64,000 bases of DNA from Emiliania huxleyi CCMP1516 (lineage: Eukaryota > Haptophyta > Isochrysidales > Noelaerhabdaceae), in the NCBI RefSeq assembly GCF_000372725.1, contig NW_005201025.1, forward strand, positions 167,347 to 231,346, read 5' to 3'. Below, piece by piece: positions 45,773 through 57,207 of the stretch. A program made the translations under genes and the position numbers. How positions within the stretch are numbered: position 1 is the first letter of the stretch; the number at the start of each line of letters is the position of its first letter. Under the pieces are notes generated by a model. The model was not told where the DNA came from. It ran no database searches and saw nothing but the letters and a program-made list of their open reading frames with translations.

Positions 45773-48700
45773 ATGAGGGCCTGGTGGCTCCTCGCCTTCG
45801 CCCGCTTCGCCGGTGCCGCGCCTGACCTCCTCTTCCACGCGCCGGACGGCCGCGTCCCGACTTTCGCGCCGCGGCCGCCGGTGCCCAACCCAGTCGACGA
45901 TCCGGACTGGCTCGTCGCCGCATCGGGCTTCTGCTCCGACGTTTCCTCTGCGCCTGACGGCAGCATCGACTTCAAGTTCCACCCCGAGGTGTCGGTCGCC
46001 TTCACCGACGCCCCGTTCCACCAGGCCGCCTCGCTGGAGGACGGCATCGAGATCCGCGGCGAGGAGTACAGCCAGACCGACGTGCTCGCCGCGGGCACAT
46101 GGACCAACAAGAACATCGCGCTCCTCGAGCCGACCTCCTTGTGCGACGACCCGCCCGCCGGGTCGCAGGACGAGTGGGCCATCAGCGTCTTCAAGGTGAC
46201 CGGCAGCGAGGCGTGCGGCGAGGAGTGCGTGCACTTCTCCGGCCTCGTCTCGGGCGCGTCGGACAACTTTGTGGCGCGCAAGGAGGGAAGCTTCCTCTGC
46301 CAGCTCTTCGTCGAGTCGCACACCTTCTCCGACCAGGCGCGGCGCAGCCTCCGGCGGCGTCTGGCGCCAACGCCTCTGATGACGAACATGCACATGCAGC
46401 CGACGGCGCGTCAGCTAGCCTTCGCTCCCGTCCCTGACATCGAACCGGCTATCGACCTCACGGCGTCGTGGCTGGTTGCCGCGGCCGGCATCTGCTCCGA
46501 CCTCTCCGTTACGCCCAAGTTGCAGAACGTCAGCGCCGAAAACTACGCCGACCAGCCGGGCACCTTTGTCGCGGACATCAAGTTCAAGTTCCATTCGGAG
46601 ACCTCGGTGGCCCACACCAAGTCGCCAGATCGCGGCGCCGTCGAGATTGGAGACGACGGCGTTGTGCTCGGCGACAAGGTGTACACCGCCGTTGACGTGC
46701 TCTATGCCGCCGTGTGGGACCTCAAGAACATCGCGCTCCTCGAGCCGACCTCCTCCTGCGTCGACCCGCCCGCCGGGTCGCAGGACGAGTGGGCCATCAG
46801 CGTCTTCAAGGTGAGCGCCAGTGACAAGTGTGGCGCCGAGTGCGTCCTGTACTCGGGCCGCGTCTCCGCCTCCTCGTCGAGCCTGGACGTCTCGGTGCAG
46901 AAGAATGGGCGCTTCCCGTGCCAGCTCTACGTTGACACCAGCGGGCGACGACAACAAGTGGGCCGCGCCGCCACTTCCGCCCCCCCGCCGCCACCTCCGC
47001 TCCTCAACTTCAAAGCCGGCGACGTCGACCCGAATCGAGACCCGGACTATGACCCCGGTCTCGTTGTGTGGAACAAGCTCGCCGGCCAGGAATTGACGTG
47101 CGGCAAGGAACAGTCCTGCCCGGATGGGACCGTGATGTCTTTCGAAGTCTACCCGGAGAAGAAGTTCCCCAGCGCTCGCGGCTCGTACTGGGACTACTTC
47201 TCGATCCTCACGTACCCTGACAATGGTCCGACAAAGGAATGCCCGACCACCGGCTTCAGAGACGTGCACGATGCGGCCGAGTGCGAGAGCCTCGCTCGCT
47301 CGACTGGTGAATTCTCTCTCGCCCCCCAAGCTATTCCCAGCACGCGCGTCATGACCTGTCATTATGTATAGGCCTTGAGTGGGTCAGCAAGCTGAGCAAC
47401 GACGCCAACTGGATTAACGGCTGCTTCGAGTGGTACCCATCGTCGAGCAAGGCTCAGTGGTCGAGCAAGAAGGTGTATTGGAACGAGCGCCCGGGAGCAA
47501 CAACCGGCAACATTGGCGGCCACAAGATATGCGTGACTGCGTCCAATATGCTGCCCAGCAGCACGGGCTGCTATCAGATGACCACCAAGGAGAGCTGCTG
47601 CGGCTTCGTCGACGGGCGAACAGAATACAAAGGCCAGCCGTGCATGTGGAAGGGCGACTATTGGGCCGACAATCCGAGTGGCGACAAATGGCGGTGCGAC
47701 ATCAAGTCCGTGGTCGACGAAACGAAGGACCAGTGCGGTCTGCAAGACGGCTCCGGAGTAGGCGACGGCTGCTACGACGCCTATTGGTGGGACACATTCA
47801 ATAGTGCAGGCTGGAGCGAGTGCGCAGACGGCTATGCAATCGTTGGCTTGTACTTCAGCGACTGCACCGGGCTTCACTGTCTCGAAAAGGCACGCTGCTG
47901 CCCTGTCGCATACTTTGAACCGGGCAGCAAGGGAACTTGCACTGAAGAAACAGATACTAGTAATGTTCGGGATGAATTCAACGACGACGACGACTACTAC
48001 TTCAAATGCACGAAATTGGGCGACTACTCATACATCAAGGGGTTGTATCGCTCGGATGGAGACGACCTGTGAGCGCTTCTCCGAGGAGCGACGAAAAGCA
48101 AGGCCCGCAGGTCTAAGAGCCCTCTCCCCTTGCCACAGGCACAACCTCGAGTCATTCAAGTGCTGCCGCTTCGACGTCGGCAACACGAACAGCGTCTACC
48201 AGTACGAAGTGACGCCAAACTGCGTGGATGTTGACACTTCTGGTAATAAAGCTCTGGGGTTTTCTGCTGATTGGACGTATTGCCCCAAGAACATGGTGAT
48301 GGCGGGGATGTTCCAGGACAGTTCTGACGGGGACCGCTGGTCCGCGATCGACAAGATATGGTGCTGCGAGATCACAGGGAAGAAGCGAGCGCTGCGCTAC
48401 GGCTCGCTGCCGGCAGGGCGACGGACAAAAAGGATGTCGCCGGCTGCTCGGAAGCGTGCTCAGGGTACCAATTCATGGCGCGCTCAGACACAGGCGCGTG
48501 CACGTGCGACAACGAATGGCCAAGCGTGACGAAGTACGGCTCCGTGAGCAAGACGCTCACCTACCCTAACGTGGCATGCCCGGATGGGTACAAGGAGGTG
48601 CTCGATCCGTACGAGTGCGCTGGTCTGGCTCGATCGAGCGGTTGGGCCCCACACATGCCCCCCCCCTCCCCCGCCACACACACATGCCCACCAAGCAATG

Positions 48701-51700
48701 AGCGACCTGTCTAGGCACCTTTGAGTGGTACGGAGAGCTGAATGAAGACTCCAACTGGATTCACGGCTGCTTCAATTGGTGAAAGAAATGCGCGCAACAC
48801 GTCAGCTGACACAGCGACATCCTTTTTACACCTTGTGGTGATGATGATAGGTATGCTGAGAAGGACAAGCCCGATGTGTTTGCGTCTAGGGTCTATTGGA
48901 ACCAGCGACCAGGCGCGAAGACGGGCACCTTCGGTGGCCACAAGCTCTGCGTCACCGCATCGTCGACGTGTGAGAACCAACCCGCAGGATGCAACACAGT
49001 GTATGACCTCAAAACGCCGACGCCCAAGACAGACTACTTTGGAAACTGGGTCTGCCTGGCGCCCCCAGATGGCTACTACTGCCGCGACGGCAACTGTGGC
49101 CTGCCCTTCACCTGTGACGGGACCGATGGAGCTGCCTGGGAAGCGATGGCGAAGTGCCCATCCAATGCCTTCACCTGCCTCGCCAAGGATGCCAGCAGTG
49201 CCGATGGTGTGCTCAAGCACGGGTCCGAGTGCTGGTTCCCAAGGCTCTCCCCGATCGGGCTGATGCTGACGGTCAGCCCGATCGGTACCGATCGCACTGA
49301 CTTCTACCAGGGGCACACCGACGGATATTGCTCTCAGCGCGGCGCGTGTCCTGGCGAAACCTGCAAGCGGCCTTTGAGCTGTGGGGCAGGTGCGTGCCAC
49401 CTGTCTCAGATCGAGTGCCGGGACGCGTGCACTGAAATGGGGCCCGATTGCAAAGCGTACGACTGGTCTCCTGCTCACAACGACTGTTTTCTGATCACGA
49501 CGCAGTGCACCTCGATCCAGGCGCACACCGAGTGGAATTCCTACTGGGTGGTCCCGGAGGTCATGGACGTTGCGGCCCAGGCGGAGCTGAAGCGGCAGTG
49601 CGGACAGCCGCCCTTCCTGTTTGCCTACGATGCCGGCCTCAAGCCCGCAAACACGTACGCCAGCCCCGGGCTGGGTCCGCCGTCCCGCTTCGGCTGCGAC
49701 GTGTGGTCCTTCCATCTCGAGATGGAACCCGACCTCGGCTCCGCCCTGGAGGCCGAGGGAGTCACCTACGTCGCGGAGACCGCCTCCTTCTCGTTTGGCG
49801 GCGACTCGTTTGTGCGCTTCCCACGCAACGGCATCGGTGATGGTGCATTCAGCATCCTGTTTGAGTTCAAGACGGATGACTCTGGCTGCGGTTCCGCCGA
49901 CAAGTGGTATCACGGCTGCGGTTTGGTCGACGCCGAGGTTGCGGGCGTCGTCTCCGACTTCGGCGTGAGCATCGGGGATGGCCGCGTGATGTTTGGCGTT
50001 GGCGGCGGGAGTCCCAGCGTGGATGACCCGACCGTCGTCAGCGACGACTCGTACGCCGACGGCAAATGGCACAGCGTCGTCGCCGCGCGCAAGCTGGGCG
50101 ACGGTGTCTCGGAGATTGCCCTGTATGTGGATGGCGTCAACGTTGGGACCAAGGCCGTGGGAACCGCCGCGCTGACCGCGCCCCTCTACATCGACATTGG
50201 CCGCCTCCAGACCACGATCAACTACTTTAGCGGCGAGCTCCGCAACGTCCGCGTCACCGCCGAAGCGATGGATGGTGATGCCGCTCCGGCGAATCGGAAG
50301 TGGATCTACGACAGGACGCTTGCCGGTGCTGAGAAGTGGGACGAGGTGTGCGGCGACATCTTTTGGAGCACGTATGCTGCAACCTACGACTGGCCAGCTC
50401 TGCTCGCCGATGGCGCCGTGTCTGGCTGCGTCGGGGGCATATGCAAAAAGGATGGAAAGTGCGAGAGCTGCAAAGTAGCAACCGATGGCTGCACACTTGA
50501 CTTCAACTTGTACGCTACCGACCTCGTCTACTCGTCTCAGGTCCGCGTCGCAAATATCTTTGAGGGGTTGGGCGAGGGCGCGCCGCTCGAGCAGGTGGGC
50601 GAGGCGAAGAGGCAGCTGGGCTACATGGTCGACGGCCTGGATGCCTACAAAACCATGACAGCCCCCCATTTCGCCGACGATACGTACAGCTCAGCAAACC
50701 TCGTCGACACTCAGATCGCGACCATCCAATGGGCGAGCAACGCCCTCAACGTGTGGGCGCAGGGGATCCTGCAGGGCAACTCCTCCGGCTATGTTCCGAG
50801 CTTCAACCTCAAATTCTACGGAGAGCAGCTAGGCTTGTATTTCGAGCAATTCAATTCGCTCCTCCAAGAGATGAAGAAGGTGGAAACGCTCCTCGATATC
50901 AACGAGCTCATGAAGAAGAAGCACGCTATAAATGCGAAAGCCGAGGAGTCAACCACGATGGTGAGCATGGGCCAGACCGTCGACACCATCGAGAGTGCCG
51001 CGTCGGGCATGTCCTATGCGCTCCAAGCGATGAAGCGCCTGAATGCGACCATTGTTCAAGCCGGATTTGACTTTCAGGACGCCCTCGACGAGTACTACGC
51101 CGCAAAACGTCGGGAGGCCATCTGGAACCTTGCATTTGGAGTCGCGAACCTTTGCACGGGCGGCGCGCGAACCTTTGCAAATATGATGGAATACAAAGCA
51201 GGGGATGAAGGGAAGCCCGGAAAATCGGAGCGGAAGAAAGGCGCCGACTTTACCTCCTCTCTCGGCTTCTTCACGGAAACGGTCGCGAACAATGCCAAGA
51301 CCATGGGCTTTGCATTATCGGCACTCGTATCGGCCAACAGCGACGACGATGCGAACGACAAGTTTCCCTCGGACGACTCCGTCGAATTGACGTATGACTT
51401 GATGGAGGTCCTCGCGGATAACGACGTGCTACTCCCGAGCACCGGCTGCGACAGCCCAGCGGACTGCGACATCCCAGACGGCGATGAGATGGACGCGCTC
51501 CAAGCGGCTCTCGACAATCTCAACGAGGCATAGAACTCGCTCTATTCCCCGCAGGGTCCCATCATAGCATCGTCATGAAACGCGTCAGCCACTGCCGTAG
51601 GAGCTGCCGACGATGGGCTGGGGCTTCTGGACAGAGTATTACGCATCGATGAAGGAGGAATACAACGAGTACCTGTGCGCCTCGTATTGTGTACATTGGC

Positions 51701-53565
51701 TAATCAATGTAGCCGCACCCTTGTATACCACTGTCCCCTTTTCTCCCGCGCACAGGACGGGGTATAGCACGAGCATCAACGGCGCAGCCCAACACATCAT
51801 CGATTTGATCGACGCGCAGAAGGACTACGGGAATGACTATGTCAATCAAGGGATGCGCTACGTTGGAGGCTTGCAGCAGTACCTCATCGATGCTCAGACG
51901 ATCAACATCTCCCGCACGGCGAACGATGCAATCGCAGCCGCGTTCGACGCAGAGGTCCCGAACGGCTACTTCGCTCTTCAGCAGAGCACGCAGGCTGTCC
52001 TGGTCACAGGCCTGGGGCTCCAGATGCAGGCAATCGCCCTCCAACTCTGTCAGAGCTACTCTTACCAGACCACCGGACTCTTTCAGCGTTGTGTGGCGAG
52101 CAGCACCGCTCCGAAGAATCCCCTTCACGAGCTCTGCTACAACTTCTCGGCTGGGATATTCCCCTCGTTGGCTCCGATGGAGCTGGATCCGTGCGGCAAA
52201 GCGGCAGACTTCATTGAGGAGGCCAACACGTATTTGGCACCGTACGAGACGATCAACAACCTTTCGCAGGCTGTCAACTGCTACGTCGATCGAGTGCTAT
52301 GGGAGAAACTGGACGCCAAAGAAGAGGAGGCTTATGATTTCCCGTTTGTGGCACTCAAGGTCAGACACCACACCACACCACACCTTCACATGAGGGATCT
52401 TTGAAATGAGCTTGTAACGCCCCCCCGGGCTTACCTTAGGTGGAGGTCTTCAACGCGTCCTGCACGCCGCTCGAGCCACCATCGTTCGTCACCAACATGA
52501 CGAGCTGCGTTGAATCGGATTGCCTGTGCTTTGCCTCTGAGTGCGATTACGATGCTGTGCTCAAGTGCTTCCCTGCCTCGGGCGTAGAATGCCAGGCCTT
52601 CAACGCCACTCTCGATGGGGGATTCGCTGAGGACGAGACGTGCTGCGAGAGCCGACGCGAGATCTTGAACTGTACGGAGCCGCCCCGGGTCGAGCCCACG
52701 TACAACTCGATTGGGCTCGAAGAGGACGGATACACGTATCCCTACATCACGGCCGCCCAATTTGAGAGATTCGTGGACCCGCAGAGCGAGGGCTGGGGCA
52801 AACTCCCGATTCAGTTTCCGACTGAATACATGAGGAGCCAGAAGAGCTTGAGCCGCGATACAGACGAGGTCTTTGTGCGCGGCATCGCCGCGTATCTCGA
52901 GGGCGCAGACTCAGGAAATGGTCAGCTCACCGTGAGTCTGACGGCGACTGGTGAGATGACGAACCAAGTCCGGAAGTCGGACGATGAGCTGTTTAAGATC
53001 GGCTGTCAAGCGGACTCTTGCATGTTTGATGACTACAACTTCACTGGAGCTCCTTCGGGCCAAGCGTACGAGAGCAACGCTGACAACACAGTTACCTACT
53101 CGGCAACCTACTGGAATGTGAACTCGGCTACCGGGGAGTGCGATATCCAAACAAAATTGCCAGTCTTCACGGCAACCAAAAAAGCGCCCGCCTTGACCCA
53201 ACATAGAGGGCGTTGTGTAGCCTAGCTTTTGGGTAATAAAAGCGCAGGGCACGCTCGAGGCCGATCGGCTCTACTACTGCACCAACGCAGCCTTCGAGCA
53301 AACCTACCAGAACTCCTATTTCGTGGACAACGATCCCAGCGGGCCCTACAACTCGGCTTCGCTCTTCACCAACTTTGAGCTCTCCGTCACCGGCGATGGC
53401 TCTCCTGTCGGACACTGGGGCATCGACCTCCGCGGCGTCACAGCGATTCACATTGGGTTCTGGCTCAAGACCACGGAGGCAGATGAGGGACAGTGCTCCA
53501 ACATGTGCGACGCCACTTTCACTGGCGAGGAATGCATAGCAGTCAAAATGCGAGACTTTTGCTGA
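45773..53565 (+). CDS. giant secreted LamG-domain protein with duplicated modules
   Basis: Ten exons give 2389 residues with consistent phases: 45773-47306, 47372-48068, 48139-48384, 48417-48640, 48715-48778, 48851-51527, 51601-51674, 51756-52359, 52440-53171, 53248-53565. Signal peptide MRAWWLLAFARFAGAAP. Two tandem modules of about 130 residues (WLVAASGFCSD...KNIALLEPTSLCDDPPAGSQ and WLVAAAGICSD...KNIALLEPTSSCVDPPAGSQ) come first. Two further modules follow around STG-LEWVSKLSNDANWING and SSG-TFEWYGELNEDSNWIHG, each with GGHKICVTAS or GGHKLCVTAS. A laminin G-like domain (DGKWHSVVAARKLGDGVSEI, LYVDGVNVGTKAVG, YFSGELRNVRV) and helical and Cys-rich regions complete it. It is probably a scale, matrix or cell-surface protein. 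Two introns use GC donors plus one doubtful 32-nt GC-AG intron at 48385-48416. Confidence 0.8.
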
Positions 53566-54562
53566 CTCGCTCTGGTGGCTTCCAGCTCTCTAGCGACACG
53601 GTCCGCGCGTGATGCCTCCCGCGGCGAGCGGAGGACGTCTCATGTAACATTGCCAAGGCCTTCTCCGCCTTCGAGGAGACAGCGTAACATTGCCAAGGCC
53701 TTCTCCGCCTTCGAGGAGACAGTGTAACATTGCCAAGGCCTTCTCCGCCTTCGAGGAGACAGCGTAACATTGCCAAGGCCTTCTCCGCCTTCGAGGAGAC
53801 AGTGTAAAATTGCCAAGGCCTTCTCCGCCTAGATGACTAGCAACGCGAAGGACGCGGAGCGCTCGCGCTTCACACTGGTTGCACTTCCAGCCAGTGCACC
53901 GACGCCTCTCGCGATGTCCTTGCTTCATCAGCACAAACTCCAGGAGGGAGCGTTCGCGCTTCACACTCGTAGTGGCGCTGTGGAACCTGGAGCGGTCGCG
54001 CCCGCGACCCCGTCTAGAGGTAACCGATGCCCCTGAGTGTTTAATATGCAATGGCTTTGAAAAGGTGCCGTGGCTTTGTTTTAAAGGGAGCGGACCCTGA
54101 GTTGCACAGGGGTTGTGGCTTGTGCGCCAGGCCCTCCTGCTCGGCTCCAGGTCCAGCGAGTAGACAAGTGTTTTACAGAGTAGAAGGATCTGACCTCAGG
54201 GCTGATGTGACCAAGCGCTGGTAGCGTGGTTTTACCTCACACCCATGGTCTCACAGTGTGCCGGGAACCCCCCTACCTGGAGCCTCACACAAGCCACAGC
54301 TCTAGTGACTTAGGGCCAGTGAGGGCGAGGCCATCGCTGTCACAGCTGTGGCAGCTCGTCGGTTAGTACAGTGTAGTAGAGTATAGAAAGCTCTCCCTTG
54401 TCGCCGCTGCCACGCACGGCGGCGTCTCTTCACAGCGGCGGAGCTGTGAATTCTAGGGCTGCGGAGAGAGAGGCAAATTGAGAAAGTCGATGAGGGGGCA
54501 TACAGAACTCACCTCCAACGAAAACGCAGTGGAGCCAACCTACTCCACTGCTCCTCTCACAG
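53566..54562. other. intergenic; no N-terminal dynein exon found
   Basis: Holds the 40-bp tandem repeat. The N-terminal half expected for the downstream dynein chain was looked for here and not seen. Confidence 0.5.
53645..53830 (+). repeat. 40-bp tandem repeat, five copies
   Basis: Unit TAACATTGCCAAGGCCTTCT followed by CCGCCTTCGAGGAGACAGYG starts at 53645, 53685, 53725, 53765 and 53805; the last copy is truncated. Confidence 0.95.
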
Positions 54563-56977
54563 GTACCCGGACGGCGGCAAGAAGCTCGCCGTCGCCTTTT
54601 CGACGCTGCAATTCCAAGACTGGCGACAAGAGGCCATGTCGAACAAGTCGTACATCTGGGACGTCAATAACCCGAACGCGCCCGACCAGGCCCTTGCGTA
54701 CGAGCTAGTAACGACGCGTTTGCCCCAACGTCTTACTAGTCAACCGACACCCTCTACTTAGCACTCCGCCCCAACGTTGTGTCTGTCACCAGGAGCTCGC
54801 GCCGTCCTCGCCGCTCAACTGCCTGCAGTACAACCCAAAGGCCTCGCCCGCCTCGCGATGCGAGGGCGTGGGGACGTTTCATCACACGGACTGGCATGAG
54901 TAGGACCCAAATCTGCTTGTGAGCGGGGCGTACAACGGATTGGTGCAGTGTTGGGACACGAGACGCGGCGAGGTCTTGCCGAGACATTGAGCTTACAGGG
55001 AGTGAGCGACGCCGGATCCTTACCACGTGTCTCGTGCGCGCAGGCGCCGGTCGAGACGTCAATCATCGAGAAGTCGCACCGCGACCCGGTGTACGACGTT
55101 TGGTGGCTGCAGGGTAAGACCGCCTACGAGTGCGCGTCGACGTCCACCGATGGGCAGGTAGAATCTTGGTCGGGGTGACCGCGAGACTGGCGGCCGTAGA
55201 TCCATGCCTCGCCGCGGCTGTGGATAGGTGCTGTGGTGGGACATCCGAAAGCTGGCCGAGCCGGCGGAGCAGCTTTCGCTCGACGATAAGGGCGCCGCTC
55301 ACAGCATGCCGGCCGCTACCCGTCAAATCTGCGCGAGTCACAGTATGTAACTATCGTCAACAGGCGCAGCGCCGGGTGCGGGACCCATGGGCGGCGTGTC
55401 GCTAGAGTACTCGACCGCGGGAGGCAAGGTGTGGCGCGCACGCCCACTTGGCTCCTTCCCTCCTCTCCACTCCCGCTTGCGTCCGGGCGCATTCGTCACT
55501 AGCGTTCCTCCTCATTACCACACGCCCGCGACACATGGACTGCACGTCACCCATCGCGCGTGCCGCCGCGCAGTTCCTCGTCGGCACAGAGCAGGGCAAG
55601 GTGGTCGCGTGCAACCGCAAGGCTAAGAACCCGAGCGATCGCGTGGGCACCATCTACGAGGGTCATTGCGGGCCGGTTTACGCGCTGGCACGAAGCCATC
55701 CCCTGTCCATTCTCACCTCGGGTCAACCTGGCGTTCGCTTCACTCGTCATTGCTAAGAACAGGCGCGCAACCCTTTCTTCCCCAAGTACTTTATGACGGT
55801 GGGTGATTGGACGGCGCCCCGTGCGGAACGAAATAAGCGAAGCCACCCGTGAGCCGTGCTCCACACAAAGCGGCGTGAACAGGTGCGGTTGTGGAACGAG
55901 GACATTAAGACGCCCGTCATGACGTCCAAGCGCTCTGAGAGCTGCCCCATTGCCATCTATTCTAAAGTGCGCGCCCTCACTCCTTCGGCCTGTCAACAGC
56001 TACGCAAAGGACTACATCCTCGACGCCACGTGGTCGCCAACGCGGCCTGGCGCCTACGCCACGACGGCGATCGAAGAGCTGCAACACAGCGTCTCATCAC
56101 GCCTCTCCACCAACAGGCGTCTTCGCCACCACAAAGATGGACGGCACGCTCGACGTGTGGGACTACTTTTACAAGCAAAACGAGCCGGCGCTCTCGCTGC
56201 AGGCGAAGGGCTGCATTATTCTTTGACTTAAGCCGCACGCTGCACACACCGCCAAGCCTCCGCATCGCCTTGTCGTCTTACAGTCTCTTCCCCCAGTGAA
56301 CCTGTGTCTTCGGGTTTGTGCCAGTGCTGTGGGTGACGCCTGTTCAGACATGGAGTTGTACGGCAGGTCGACGGCGACGGCCTCGCACGCGTCAAGATGC
56401 AAGAGGCCGGCCGGTGGGTGGCGGCTGGCTCGGTGGCCGACCTACGAAGGCTCCTTTGCGCGGTGGGGTTGCGCCTTCCTTCACGCGAGCGGTGGTTACA
56501 GGTGGACGGTTCGGTCTACATGCTCGAGCTGTGCGACGGCTTGTCGCAAATGCAGCAGAACGAGAAGCAGGGCGTAAGCCACATGCTGGATCGAGAGTCA
56601 AAGCACGGGACTAGCCGCGATCTACTGAGATTTGGCCAGAGATGGGCCGATGCTAGCCGATCCTAGCCGGCCAGTGCCAGGCCGCACGCCGCACGGGTTC
56701 TGGGCGGCGCGTCTCCATGCTTGGGACTGTGAGCAGGCGCGAGAAGAACCTCGAGGCGCGCGCAAAGGAGCTGCGAGCGAGGGAGCTGCGAGCGAGGGAG
56801 CTGCGCGCAAAGGGGCAGGCCAAGGAGGAGGGCGCGGAGGCGGCCGTGCCGTGGGAGGAGAGGCGAAAGGAGGTCGAGGCGGAGTTCTGGAGGCTGACGG
56901 GCTTGACGGGCCCGGAGGGCGTGACGGGCGAGGGTATCGAGCCATCGGAGAAGTCATCTGAGACGGCCGAGCAATGA
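54563..56977 (+). CDS. DNAI2: axonemal outer-arm dynein intermediate chain 2 (IC2/IC69 type), N-terminus not found
   Basis: Fourteen exons (54563-54689, 54793-54840, 54904-54972, 55044-55157, 55228-55291, 55364-55428, 55574-55687, 55763-55813, 55883-55929, 56000-56049, 56117-56202, 56367-56432, 56502-56596, 56737-56977) give 411 residues, phases consistent. Diagnostic DNAI2 segments appear in order: [175 protein letters not shown] repeats form a propeller that anchors the outer dynein arm in flagella. About the first 190 residues of the family are absent; the first exon begins after an AG acceptor and completes a Trp codon. Confidence 0.85.
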
Positions 56978-57207
56978 CGGCGCGCGGGCAATGGCTTCCG
57001 CGGCTTTATGGGGGACAGGCACCGCCGAGGGAGGGCCGAGCGGCCATGATGCGCGAGCGGCCGGGATGCGTGAATTATATACAGTCGAGAGAGAGGTTAC
57101 TGTCACGAAAGAGCGGCGCGTTGTGCGTGGTCGTCTGTGGAGCTGGGGGCGGGGCCCGGGGGGGTGGCAGGAAACCATTGTGGTTGTTTTCAAACACCGT
57201 GGTCGAT

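Noticed and set aside
53645-53830. Possible CRISPR-like array
   Set aside because: The 40-bp units are directly adjacent with no variable spacers, in a eukaryotic genome; it is a minisatellite.
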